Assembly (NCBI GenBank): GCA_000333855.2
Contig: CM007347.1
Coordinates: 84,985 to 148,984, forward strand
Length of the DNA: 64,000 nucleotides
Origin: Endotrypanum monterogeii
Lineage: Eukaryota; Euglenozoa; Kinetoplastea; Trypanosomatida; Trypanosomatidae
Direction of reading: 5' to 3'
Both the position numbers and the translations under genes were made by a program. Position 1 is the stretch's first letter. Each line of letters begins with the position of its first letter. This document shows positions 10,595-21,715 of the stretch, one piece after another. Below the pieces are notes generated by a model. It ran no database searches. It saw only the letters and a list, made by a program, of their open reading frames with translations, and was not told the origin of the DNA.

Positions 10595-12571
10595 ATGCTT
10601 CGTATTCCAGGAAACTGGAGTTGCGCGCAGTTCCCCTGCGGATTCGCTGAGATACGCGATGAGTGCTATCTGTGCCGCCTTGTACCTGTCTTTGCCGCTG
10701 CTGTCACATACGAACTAGAGGCCTCTGTGCAGGTGGGCTTGACAGAAGCGCGGCGCTTTGCGACTCAGGACTTTGCTCCAGTGGAGACTTATAATGTTGT
10801 GTGCACAACATGCCCGAGTGGTATCGAATATTTTCCCTCTGCGCCAGGCGACTCCTCGGGGGAGCTTATGGTTATTCGATGCCCGCTGTTCTGCTATACT
10901 GCCAAGGAGGTGACAGTCGAGGGTCCTCGCCGTGACACTCGTGCGACAGCTGTTCATATTGCTGCTGCTCTCATGGGCCGCTACGTTGTGGTTGGGGCGC
11001 GGTTTCGCACACAAGACGGCGTCTATACTGTTCGTCACGTGGCACTACACAGGGGTTACCGCGGCATTGCGCTTGTCAGCAGCGACTGCCGAGTGCGTGT
11101 GAATGATTCTCAACGACTCGGTAGCAGCGACAGCGTTGGGTGTCGAGTGGACGTTCAGCCCATCGGGCTGGAATCTGAAGCAAAACAACTTGTTCAACTG
11201 TTGGCGTGCGCCGACGAGTGTGCAGGTGCATTAGTTGGTGTCATGGCTCGCGGCCCTCGTGGATGTGGTGTCTCCAGTACGGTGCGATATGTTCTGACAA
11301 GCGTTGCTGCCACGCACACGGTGCGAAAGTGGTCGACTATTTTTTCTCCATCAGAGGCGCTTCATGAGGGGTGGGGTGGCACTGTAGTGTTGGTGGTTCC
11401 TGATGCCGAGTACTTCTTCCCCGCGGCCGAACCAGAGTTGGCAAAGCTTCATTTGCGTAGTCTCCAGAGAGATGCGGCGGTTCTTCGCGGCAGCCGCAGC
11501 AGCGGTGGTGCGAGGTCTGTCGTGGTACTGTGCATTAGCCACGACTATGGCCTCTGTGCTCTCGACCTACTCGACGAGCTCGTTTCTTTTCACATCACTT
11601 TTTCTTTCCCTGATGTATCGCAACGAGCCGCTCTTTTGGCCAGCGTGCGAGGTGGCAGCGCCACGCAGTGGCTGAGTGCCGCACAGGGTCTCGTGGGGCG
11701 AACATGCGCGTCAACGCTAGAGGCAGCCAGGCTCCCCGATATCGCTCCTGATCTCCCCTTCAAAGCATTGCAATGGTCGGAGATCGGTGGGCTTGAGGAG
11801 GTCAAGGAAAGACTACATCGCGCACTCATTTGGCCACAACAGCAGCCCGAGCTGATGCAGCGCTTTCAGATCACCCCTCCGCGCGGTATCCTTCTTTATG
11901 GTCCTCCAGGGTGCGCCAAGACGACGCTCATCAAGGCCCTCTGCTCCGAAGGGAAATTTTCACTTATCTACTTGGATTCTGCGACTGTGGTGAGCGCATA
12001 TGTGGGAGAAAGCGAGCGTTACCTGCGAGACGTCTTTGCCCGTGCCCGCCGACAGGCACCTTGTATTGTCTTTTTTGATGAGGTGGAGGTTCTAGGTGGT
12101 CGCAGAGTCGGCGGCCTACATGACAGCGAGAACGTGCGTCTTCTCTCCACTCTTCTCACTGAGATGGATGGATTCTCGGACACGCGCGGGGTCTGTTTTG
12201 TGGGAGCCACCAACGTGCCACACCTACTCGACCCCGCTTTGATGCGTCCTGGTCGGTTTGATTACCTTGTGCATGTTCCGTTGCCCACCTTGGCTGACCG
12301 TGAGTCCTTTCTGCGTTTGTTGCTGGGTAAAACCTCTGCCGACACCCGCGTTATCGCAGAGAGGACAGATGGCTTTAGCGGCGCAGACTTGAAGGTCTTC
12401 TGCTCCGAGGCTCTCTTGGAGCTGTTTAGAGGATCCGACGGTGTGCCACACGTGCTGCACGAGGGGGAGAGCCTCACAGCGTATCTTTTGCAAAGGGCAG
12501 GCAGCTTTCAGCGCACCCACTATGACTGCGCTGCACTCGACCGATTCCGATGCGAGGACGGTGCCGTGTGA
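10595..12571 (+). CDS. AAA ATPase, AFG2/SPATA5-like, with degenerate first ATPase domain
   Basis: 658 residues. The C-terminal AAA module is complete: Walker A GPPGCAKT at 436-443, pore-loop region with YVGESE, Walker B ending in D494-E495, and RPGRFD at 551-556 carrying the arginine-finger region. The start of this module (WSEIGGLEEVKERL) is typical of the second domain of CDC48-family proteins, and GPPGC(S/A)KT is the form found in AFG2/SPATA5 proteins. An earlier domain appears to be a relic: residues 220-229 (GPRGCGVSST) look like a P-loop without the Lys, and near 265-275 a Walker-B-like strand ends in D-A instead of D-E. Family members remodel pre-60S ribosomal particles or other complexes. 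A PEX1/PEX6-type peroxin is the main alternative. The gene is flanked on both sides by copies of repeat A. Confidence 0.88.
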   Translation: MLRIPGNWSCAQFPCGFAEIRDECYLCRLVPVFAAAVTYELEASVQVGLTEARRFATQDFAPVETYNVVCTTCPSGIEYFPSAPGDSSGELMVIRCPLFCYTAKEVTVEGPRRDTRATAVHIAAALMGRYVVVGARFRTQDGVYTVRHVALHRGYRGIALVSSDCRVRVNDSQRLGSSDSVGCRVDVQPIGLESEAKQLVQLLACADECAGALVGVMARGPRGCGVSSTVRYVLTSVAATHTVRKWSTIFSPSEALHEGWGGTVVLVVPDAEYFFPAAEPELAKLHLRSLQRDAAVLRGSRSSGGARSVVVLCISHDYGLCALDLLDELVSFHITFSFPDVSQRAALLASVRGGSATQWLSAAQGLVGRTCASTLEAARLPDIAPDLPFKALQWSEIGGLEEVKERLHRALIWPQQQPELMQRFQITPPRGILLYGPPGCAKTTLIKALCSEGKFSLIYLDSATVVSAYVGESERYLRDVFARARRQAPCIVFFDEVEVLGGRRVGGLHDSENVRLLSTLLTEMDGFSDTRGVCFVGATNVPHLLDPALMRPGRFDYLVHVPLPTLADRESFLRLLLGKTSADTRVIAERTDGFSGADLKVFCSEALLELFRGSDGVPHVLHEGESLTAYLLQRAGSFQRTHYDCAALDRFRCEDGAV

Positions 12572-13368
12572 GCGAGGGAGACGACGAAATGGGGCATACC
12601 GGTGTGAAACCTTCCAACCCAATTCTTAGACTGCTTATTTATATGCGCCCATCACCAACTCTCACCTCCCCGCTCTATGTGCACGCCATATGGACAGGAT
12701 GCACCTATACTCTGTGACTCTCAAAGCACCGTTAGACATTTTCTTTCCAGTTTCCGCTGCATCCCATCTCGGCGTGGTAATGCACATCCTATTGCGTAGG
12801 TAATTAATGAGTCTCTCTCAAGCGAACAAAGAACAAAGTGGACTGCACTGCAGGAAGGATACGCGAGGTCCACACATTGGGTGTGTGACTTCCATGGGCT
12901 GTTGCCTTGCAGTGCACCCCTTCCTGATCCGTGTGATGGACAATGCGCTCTTGATTGCCTGGCAAGTGCCCTTTGGTACCAAAGTAGTTGACCGGAACTC
13001 CCGCAGTGCTCGCTTTGTTTTCGTGCCCTTGCAAGTCCATTTATACCCCCACAGAGGTGCCCGTTACCTATCGAATTGACTATCGCTCTCATTTTTCATA
13101 TTATTTCTCTTGATACTCGCCTCCCTTTTGCACCATTCGGTTTCCTTACGTGTTGTGTGCATGTTGTGCTGCTTCGTTTTATTTAAATGTTGCAGATACG
13201 TGCAGAAAACAACGGAGTACCTCTGCCTCAGCAGTACTTGTGGGTGCTCACAGGGAATCCTTTCATCTCGCCTTCTCTCTCTCCGCCGCAATAGCACACA
13301 TTTGGTGCGACGTCATCTTGATACTCAGACTGCTTCATGACTGTTCGTGCGTGCATGTACTTAGCAAC
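12572..13368. other. Intergenic spacer with a small open frame
   Basis: The stretch contains a polypyrimidine tract with AG near 12733-12749 and a 90-codon open frame at 12807-13079 on + whose composition is not low complexity. That frame is discussed as a finding, because its coding status cannot be decided. A further T-rich tract at 13085-13145 precedes the next gene. Confidence 0.5.
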
Positions 13369-13956
13369 ATGAATGTAGAAGTGACAGGACGGTGTTTCTA
13401 TACAGGAGATGACTATTATATCTCTCTTCCTCTCACCAACAAAGCTGCCAATCGCGGGGAGCCAAAACAATCACTATGCAGTGAGATGATTCATTGGGAC
13501 GACTACCGAAAAGAGCGCGGGATTGACGACGGCAAGCCGCCAATGCAGCAAGTCTTCGCCTCTCCCTATTCAGAGCCACTCACGCGTACTTTCACAATAG
13601 GCAATGATACATATGTGACACAGGTGATTGGTGTGTCATCGACGCAGGCGGGGGCGTCGAACCAAACGTTTACTTCAGAGATGCAGCATTGGGACGACTA
13701 CTGCGCAGATCGTGGGGTTACCACCGGGGCGCCAAGCATGGCGAGTCTGTTTTGCCCATTCGAAAGCAAGAACATCCTCGTCTTTGACTTAAATGAGCGC
13801 AAATTAATTGAGTATCAAGGGAATAGCGTCGCCCTAATTTCGTATGGCGCTGATCGACAGACTTATTGTAGTGAAATGGAGCACATCGATGACTACGTCA
13901 AAGCTAAAACCGGGCAGCCGCCGCAGCCCAGCATGGCCTCTTTCTTCTCTTCATGA
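13369..13956 (+). CDS. Uncharacterised protein of three 65-residue modules
   Basis: 195 residues from the ATG at 13369, which sits at the beginning of the first module; the longer open frame upstream (from 13150) is T-rich leader-like sequence. The protein is built from three tandem modules with the motif SEMxHxDDY at residues 38, 103 and 168, exactly 65 apart, so three modules account for the full length. Each motif is followed about 9-12 residues later by a Pro and then M-x-x-(V/L/F)-F. The N-terminal half of each module predicts beta strands (for example RTFTIGNDTYVTQVIG). The modules are divergent, which implies an old duplication. There are no signal peptide, membrane segment or known catalytic motifs. 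The function is not recognised. It is probably a trypanosomatid-specific protein. Confidence 0.82.
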   Translation: MNVEVTGRCFYTGDDYYISLPLTNKAANRGEPKQSLCSEMIHWDDYRKERGIDDGKPPMQQVFASPYSEPLTRTFTIGNDTYVTQVIGVSSTQAGASNQTFTSEMQHWDDYCADRGVTTGAPSMASLFCPFESKNILVFDLNERKLIEYQGNSVALISYGADRQTYCSEMEHIDDYVKAKTGQPPQPSMASFFSS

Positions 13957-14304
13957 CGTGAGGTCAAGAAAAGGCCGTACCCGTGTGACCTTTATCATTC
14001 TTGAAATATACATATATACTATATATATACATATGTATACTATATATATATGTATGATAGTTCGTCTCTGGCGGTTACTCTACGTGAGTGGAAGTTTTTC
14101 TGTCCACTCCAATCATAGTAAGAGCTGGTCGCGTTGGCTGCGACTCACGTCCGGTCTCTTTGCGGTGCTGACTTCCGATGTCGCGACATGGTGGCTCCCC
14201 TGTCTCTCTCTCTCTCTGTTCGCGCCTACGCGAGCATCTGCGTTGAAGAAGTCAAATCATCCTTCATTTCTGCCTGACCTTTCTATTATCTGGTGATGAG
14301 AGGG
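13957..14304. other. Intergenic spacer with AT repeats
   Basis: No gene seen. The TA-rich tract at about 14006-14056 alternates ATATAC and ATATAT units, and the rest is pyrimidine-rich. Confidence 0.55.
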
Positions 14305-14769
14305 AAACTCTCCCGCTTCTGTATTGATGCCAACGCCCGGACTGCTGGTGATGAGGGGCCCTGGTATCTGCGAAGTGGAGGATGCCAGTGCGAATCGTCG
14401 CTGCTGATGTCAGCGCCTGGGCCTTGGATGACGTGGCGTCCGTGCGATATACGACAGGGGCCACGTCTGTGGCATCCGCACGGTGAGTAACGCCTCAGTG
14501 TGAACTGAGCGTGTCTCACCCGGTCCTCAGCGCTCACTCGTTGTGGGGGACCTGAGCCAGTAGGCGACAGGCGTCTTGGGAGCGGCTGTGGGGGAGGGAC
14601 CTGGGTCGTGAGGGGTGGGCGGAGCTCGAGGCAGCGGCTGCTTTCGGGTGGCTTGTTTGGAAATATATCCCGAGGGTGTGCACAGTCGCTTTGCACTAGG
14701 CGGTGGGCTTGTGGACGGGCCGAGCGTAGCATGTGGGGTGTCTGGGCCACGCTGCAGTCCACCTATGAT
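14305..14769 (+). repeat. Dispersed repeat A, copy 2 (SIDER-like candidate)
   Basis: Same 465-bp block as 9324-9788, in direct orientation, 4981 bp downstream. It lies in the presumptive 3' UTR of the three-module gene. The perfect identity suggests recent duplication or gene conversion. Confidence 0.75.
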
Positions 14770-15401
14770 TCGTGTGATCAAAGAGGGGGATCTTTGAATG
14801 GGAGTGTATTCGAGGGCTGAACGCGTGACGGCGTTGAGGATTTGTGAAAGTGTTGCACACATCACTTGTAGCGCTCGGCAGCGCGTCTGCGTCTTGTCCT
14901 TTTCTGCCCTGTGGACTTTTGTTTGTAGCGAGTACTAGGGGATTAGCGTAATCTTGCTGTCTCCACACGCCTCCGCTTCCTTGATGTTACTCAGATACCA
15001 TACGTGCTCTCGTGCCTTCCTCCCCGATATGAGGGAACAAACACATCGACACCCATGCGCGCGCGCAGACACACACACACAAGGCCTTCCTCATTATCCC
15101 AACTTCTGTTATGACTTTGCTTTTGTGCTTGTCTTGTTTTTCTTTTGTGTGAACTGAACGTGACAACCTTCCTGCCTCCTTTGAATCTACGTCTCTTCAT
15201 TTCTCCTCTGCGTGCTGCCGAACTTCCACGCACCAATAATTCTCTTTGACCGCCCGAAACACATTGTTCTGCCCATTTTGTTTTGGGTATCGACACACAC
15301 ACACACACAAATATATATATATATATATATATGCGCACACAAGGAGCAGAATATTATCATCGAATCGAAGCGGTGCGTGAATTGGTGTCCGCAGTGTGTC
15401 C
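14770..15401. other. Intergenic spacer before the nucleoporin gene
   Basis: No gene seen. A CA tract (about 15294-15308) runs into a TA tract (15310-15332) about 70 bases before the nucleoporin ATG. T-rich tracts at 15118-15147 could serve trans-splicing. Confidence 0.5.
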
Positions 15402-18400
15402 ATGAACGCGTTTGGTGGAGGCTTTAACCAGAGCAAGCCTGGTGGCTTCGGCCAGCAGGCACAAATGCAGCCAGCGGCATTCGGCCAGCAGGCACCAGCG
15501 CAGCAGGCTGGTGGTTTTGGTCAGCAGGCGCCGGCACAACAGGCAGCCTTTGGTCAGCAGCCGCAGGCAGGCGGCTTCGGTCAACAGCCCGCCCAACAAG
15601 TGGGCGGTTTTGGTCAGCAGGCCGGTGGATTCGGTCAGGCGACTCAGCCTCAGGGTGGATTTGGTCAGACAGGTATGTCGCAAGTTGCAGGTGTTTTTGG
15701 CCAGGCGCAGCAGCAGTCTGCGGTCGGGTTCGGGCAGCCACCGGTGGCCGGTGGGTTTGGTCAGCAGGCACCACAGCAAGTGGGCGGGTTCGGGCAGCCG
15801 GTGGGTGGTTTCGGACAACCGGCGCAACAGCAAGGCGGATTTGGCCAAACCGGAGCAGCGGCGCAGGCTGGTGGCTTCGGTCAGCAGCAGACTCAGCAGC
15901 TTGGTGGCTTCGGCCAGCAAGCCCAACAACAGGCCAGTGGATTTGGTCAACCACCCCCCACCACTATGGGGGGTTTCGGGCAGTCTCCACAGCAGTCGGG
16001 CGGTTTCGGGCAGCAGACGGCTGGGTTTGGTCAAGCATCGCAACAAGGCGGATTCGGGCAGACACCGCAGCAGCAGCAGAGCGGGTTTGGGCAGGCCGCA
16101 ACCGGCGGCTTCGGTGCAGCGCGTTACAGCGGTGGCTTTGGTGCAACGGGCAGCTTTAATCAGCCAGCGGCACCGGGTGGAGGGTTCGGTGCTTCTCAGC
16201 CCGCAGTGAACACGTTCGGGCGACCACAACAGCCACAGAGCGGGTTCGGCACCCAGGCGACATCTGCCACGCAGTTTGGCGCTGGTCGAGGCGTTGGTGG
16301 TTTCGGTACTGCACCTCAGGCTGGCTTTGGATCACAGCAGCCAGCCTCCGGTGGATTCGGTCAACAGACGACGTCGACCGGTTTTGGTCAGTCCACCGCC
16401 CCCGGGGGGTTTTGGTACCACACAGCAGGCGGGCGCTGGGGGCTTTGGTGCTGGGCGCGGCACTGCAGGCTTTGGCGGGCAGCAGACCATCGGTGGTGGT
16501 ATTGGTGCTGGCCGCGGGGCGACAGGCTTCGGAAACCCTGCACAAGGTGGTTTTGGGCAAGCACCACAGCAGGTGTCTGGCTTCGGTGCACAGCAGGCAC
16601 CCTCTGGAGGCTTTGGACAGTCTGCACCGGGTGGGTTTGGCGGCGGTGCTAACCAAGTTCCGAGTGGTGGCGGCTTTGGTGGAGCTCAGCAACAACAAGT
16701 ACCGAGCGCCGTTGGAGGATTTGGAGCACCGGGTGCCAACACGGGCGGGTTCGGCCAGCCCACTAGTGGTTTTGGCACTCAACAACCAGCAGCTGGTGGC
16801 TTCGGTCAAGCCGCTCCTGCGACCGGCTTTGGTTCCCAGCCGCCCGCCGCTGGCGGTTTCGGAGCGGGCCGCGGCGCTAGCGGCTTCGGTGTTGGTGGTT
16901 TCGGCAGCGGGCAGTCGTCGCAGCAGCCCACCGCTAGCGGCTTCGGCGCTCCGAAAGGCGCTGTGGGTGGGTTCGGACAAGCAACTGGTGGCGGGTTCGG
17001 CCAGCCCACTAGTGGTTTTGGCACTCAACAGCCAGCAGCTGGTGGCTTCGGTCAAGTCGCTCCTGCGACTGGCTTTGGTTCTCAGCCGCCCTCCACCGGC
17101 GGCTTCGGACAGGCTTCGGCACCTGCAGCGCCAGCCAGCGGGGTTGCTGCCAGTACTGGCGTGAATGTGGGTCGCCCTACAGACTTGGCGTTCATGTCCC
17201 TTCCCGACTACAGCGCCACGCCGTACGGCAACGTGCTTCTGTTCGACTCCTACGAGCGGCCCCAGGCGGCAAAGAGGACGGCCAAGACGGCGGAGGACGA
17301 CTTGAGGCCTGTCGTTCCTCCGGCTCGGCGAGCAATGCATACGTGGATGGTGTCACAAATGCGGGTGCCCGACGAGTCCACGTTAATGAAGCAAATCCCA
17401 GCGTCTCTAGCCTCGAGCTCCTTGTCGCCTGTAGCGCTGAAGGAAATGCTAGTTCCTGCTGTGCAGCTCGGCAGCACAGCTGCTGGGAAGCCTGCCGAGG
17501 CGCAGCGGCGGGAGACGCGAGACTTGCAACAGGTAGCCTTGACCGCAACAGTGAGCGCACCAGTTACCAACGTTGCCGTGCCACGGTGCACCAACCCTGA
17601 CTATGTGCTAGAGCCCAGTCTTGCTCAGCTGAACACCTACACCGCTGATGAGCTCCGTCGCGTAACGCGCTTCACCGTCAGTCGCCGTGACGGTTCGTGC
17701 GAGGTACGCTTTCTGGATCCAGTAAATTTAGTGCGCGCCGACATCGGTAAGGTGCTTCGCATGGGTAGTGACGGTCATGTCGCTCTCTACCCTGACGGTG
17801 AAGCCCCACCTTTGTCTTCTGGGCTGAACGTGCGAGCCGAGGTTCGGGTGCGCGATCCGGATGGCGAGGCCGCAAAGGACATCATCCGCTACTGCATGGA
17901 GTCGTGCTGCCATTTTGTGGGTCAGCGGCAAGGGTGGTGCATCTACCGGTTGAACGACGGCCGCGCTAGCCACAGCACGTCGCGCGCGGTACTGGGGCAG
18001 GAGACTAGTGACACCGTCCCCTTATCTATCATCCGGGACGAGGACGAAAACGTGCACGCCATCGATGACTCCTGCGATGACAGCGAGGAGGACGCGGCCC
18101 ACATGCCCACCGCTGAGCAGCCGCAAGCGGCTACTGGTAGCGACGGCGCACTGGTGATTTCTAACGCTGAGGTTCGCACGTACACGGTGCCGCCGCCACC
18201 GCCAGCATCGCGGAAGCCAGTGATGGAGCGGCACCGGGTGTCGGCTGCAGCTGCTGACTTTGAACTGCCCTACGCTCTTCCAGATATGACCCCGAGGGGC
18301 GTATGTGTGCCGTTCTCGGTGAAGCTGGGGACAACGCGCTACATGACCCAGCCCCGTGTCTACTATGTGCGTGCGCAGGAGTCGATGATTCAGCGTGCAT

Positions 18401-20049
18401 ACGTCAACCACACACAACCTCTTGAACCATCGGAGTGGACGATTCGCGGCATGCTGGCGAGGAGCGCGCGTGCCGGTTGGTGCGCTGCCGGTTGCGTCGC
18501 ATTCCCCTCATATGCGGAGTTGCGCGACGGGGCGGAGGCAGCTGATGCGGTGCCAGAGGTAGTGGGCGCTTGCCCCGTCACGGCCACCCCGTTTCACTGG
18601 CACAAACCAGCGCAAAAAGTGCTTACCCAGTGTGCCGTTGCACTTCTCCGCTTGTTTCTGCAACACACGGATGTTGCGGACAACATGGCGTGCCCGCTGG
18701 CTTCTATCCATCTCCACCGCAGCACGAGTCACAACACACTTTCCGAGGAGAAGCTGAGGGTGGCGTCCAGCACCATTCAAGGTGTAATATCGTCCGTTGG
18801 CGAGGCATCCCTCTCTCGCGTCGAGAAGCTCTCTACCCAGCAGACTCACAGCGTTCTTGCCCTCCTCTCTGCCCTCTACGCACTGCCGGAAGAGGATGCC
18901 GCCGTACCGAACGCTATGGAAGAGGCGCGATACCTCAGCCAGCTGCGCCATCGCCATCTTGCTGGTTGGCTGAAAGCCGAGCTTGCCGCTTTCCTGGACA
19001 GCACCGCTATGCGGACGGCCCATTTATCCCCTGCGGAGGAGCTGGTTCAGGCTATATTGTGTCATAAGCTTCGTGATGCGCGCAACTCTGCCTTGTTGAT
19101 TGCCAACGAGGACTTGGCCCGAGTGGTGCGGGTGTGTGGCGAGGGCAACCAGTTTGGTGGCTACGTTGAGATGGCCAAGGGTGGGTTCAAAAATGGTGAG
19201 GAGGTGCGGCAGCGCGTTGTGAGCCTTCTCTCAGGCAAGGTGGAACCCTTTATTTGTGATGAGGAGTACACAGGTCTAGAGGAGGGCGCTACTGAGGTGC
19301 GTGCAGCGCCGACGGCGGCCACGTGGAAGCAGTTGTTGGGAATTTTTACTTTCTACGGCTGTGTGCCAGACACTCCAGCTGAGGATATTATTCAGGCTTT
19401 CCTCGAGCGGCTGCGCGATCCGTCGTCGAGGAAGCTCAATCCTCTGCCTCCATACGCTGAGCGCGTCGGACACGCGGTGCTTCGAACGTCTCGTGGGAGG
19501 GACGCCGTGCGGCGCGGCAACACTTTTCAAGACTCTGCGTTGCTAGTCTTGGAAGGATTTGCCCATGGGTCGGCGCCTCCAGCTGCATGTCTGCATCCTC
19601 ATGCTTCGAGCTACTCCGGTGTCGACTACCTCACCGCCTTCGTGATCACAGCTGCGATTCGCGCCGTTGAGCTTCCTAGGGACCAAACTTACAGAGATGG
19701 GGAGTTATCAGTTCTTCTGGGAATCACGGCTGAGCTTGAATGCAACGATGAGACATGGTTCTGGGGCCTCCTCCCTCTACACATGATCGAGTGCCCGAAT
19801 AGCCGTTTTGATGCTGTGCGTGCGTTCTGCAAGCGTAACGCGATGCGCGCCAGCGCCCAGAAGCAGCTTGGTAACTCCCAGACTGATTACAACAGATTGG
19901 TGAGCTTGCTCCGTGTGGACGAGAGCTGGTTGGTGCCAGCAGTTGCTCCCCCAGAGGAGAAGAGGAGTGCTGTGGAGAACATGCCAAGTGTCGTGACCCT
20001 CGCTGCCCTAGAGAAAGCACTTTCAAAGCTTTCGGTCCAGTCGTGGTGA
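15402..20049 (+). CDS. NUP158: NUP98-96-type FG nucleoporin (frameshifted in this sequence)
   Basis: About 1548 residues if a single extra base in the C/G/T homopolymer block at 16399-16413 is ignored; as given, the frame starting at 15402 breaks there and continues in the next frame to 20049. Residues 1 to ~580 are a dense array of GGFG(Q/A) repeats, the permeability-barrier type of FG domain. Residues ~725-854 match the NUP98 autoproteolytic domain (PDYVLEPSLAQL, then FTVSRRDGSCEVRF, DPVNLVR, VALYPD, GLNVRAEV), but the terminal HFS cleavage motif is not present. The remaining ~600 residues are helical, as in the NUP96 scaffold. The trypanosome orthologue is known as Nup158. It acts in the nuclear pore scaffold and central channel. 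The clean FG pattern on both sides of the break argues for a sequence error rather than a pseudogene. Confidence 0.9.
15411..17130 (+). repeat. GGFGQ-coding tandem repeats of the nucleoporin
   Basis: Degenerate repeats of roughly 20-50 bases encode GGFGQ-type units in both frames flanking the break at 16399-16413. Some longer units recur almost verbatim, for example the segments starting near 16744 and 16993 (a GGFGQPTSGFGTQQPAAGGF unit). Confidence 0.85.
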
Positions 20050-21610
20050 GAGCATCCTTGCAGGTTTCCTTGCGACGCTACTGCATTGTTGTGTCTGTGT
20101 GTCTGTGTGTGTGTGTGTGTGTCTGTGTGTGTGTTGTGGTCCGATGACATGTTGTACCCTTGTCGACTTCATTCGACTTAGTTTTGCCTGGAGGGGCGTA
20201 ATTTGAGGCTCAGAAAGGAATTTGGAGGCTTTATGCCACCAACATAAAAGAAAAAAGAAAGTGTGTGTATTTGTGAGTGTGTGGGTCTGTGTGTGTGTGC
20301 GTGCTTGTATGGTTTACAAAAAAAAAAAAACAGATGAAATGTAGTACCCAGGCACACGCACACACACACGCACACTTATGCTCATCTGCGGCTGACTTCC
20401 TTTCCTCCCAATGGCACAATAACAGAGGTGTAACGCACATACTCGCACCTGTATAGATACACTAAAAAAAAAAAAATAAGTGTCCTCTTGTAGTGCCATC
20501 GCCCAAAAGAACCTTCCAAAGAGTGGGGAGCGCCGTTCTGGTTCACATGGAATTGTCCACTACGGCTGGTCTCCTAAAGATCAGGTGCCACGAAGGGGCG
20601 AGAGGGATCTCGGATGAGGGAAATGGAGGGCGTTCTGATATGGCTGCACTGGGTGTTTGTGCGGGGTCTACGTCCATGTGAAAGTGGTCTTGGGTGCTCT
20701 CGAGGACATTTTTTACCCTCCGACTGCACAGGAAAGGCTCCCTGCACGTGATGAGGGCTTAATAGTCTCTTCACTCTTCTCACCTCAGGGGCACACAGCG
20801 CCGCTCTTGTTCCCCTCTTATTCCCAAAGAGAGAGAGCTTCCGAACGTGTGACGGCATTGTTGCACACTCGCTGTCCTGGGGCGTTTGTTACCGTCTTCC
20901 TACGCCACGTTCCTTGCACGACTTGCATCGCGCTATTGTTTTTTTCAAGTGTGTGGAGCCCTCCCCTCCTCTCCCCTTCCCCTGCTGACCGTTGATAGTA
21001 ATCAGAGGACTTGTTGCCGCACTGCTGTCTTTAATTTAATGCCCTTTCGCGCTAGGCATGTTTTCATTACGTGCTTTATGTTACCGCCATCTTTAACAAA
21101 AAATATTTCCAATCTCTCCCTCTTTTTAATAAAAAATATATTTTATTATTTCACCCCTTAAACTCACACGGGCATATCGCCAGCACACGCGCCACGGCTA
21201 GGTCGTTTCTTTCAGCCTGCGAAAGGGCAGTTTTCAGTGATCCACAAAATAAAAAAAAAACATTTTTTTTCCTTCGCGTCACATTTTTCATCGGAGTTTC
21301 GTTTTCATTTTGCTTCTCTGGTGCAGTACACCCTCTCTACCCCTCGTGAGGCTCTACTCTTCGTGTACTTGGACCATTCAAGGTGCCCGGCCCGCGTCAT
21401 CCGTGTCTGTGGTTGCTTTGCGTGTGTGTGAGTGTGTTGGTTCGGTGCGGGTACTCTCCAGTGGGCGCGTTTCTCGATATGCGGCGCACGTGCGAGGGCC
21501 CCTGCTCGCCTTGCTACACTTTTTCCGTGTGCACTGACTCTCTGGCGTACACACCATCATAATAGGGAGTATATGTATCTGCAAATACACACACAAACAC
21601 ACACATACGC

Positions 21611-21653
<43 letters not shown>

Positions 21654-21715
21654 GCACCTTTTTATAGGGCTCTTATTCACACGAAAGCCTAACCAATCAT
21701 TTTTCGTATTGGATC
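20050..21715. other. Intergenic spacer between NUP98-96 and ATG9 genes
   Basis: No gene seen. Contents are a GT tract at 20091-20135, poly-A runs near 20318 and 20464, pyrimidine tracts between 20940 and 21320, a CA-rich stretch at 21585-21606 and a pure TA tract at 21615-21647 close to the ATG9 start. Confidence 0.55.

Noticed and set aside
15357..17340. Long minus-strand open frames opposite the nucleoporin FG region
   Set aside because: They are antisense shadows of the GGFGQ repeats, low in complexity, and the coding strand has clear nucleoporin domains.
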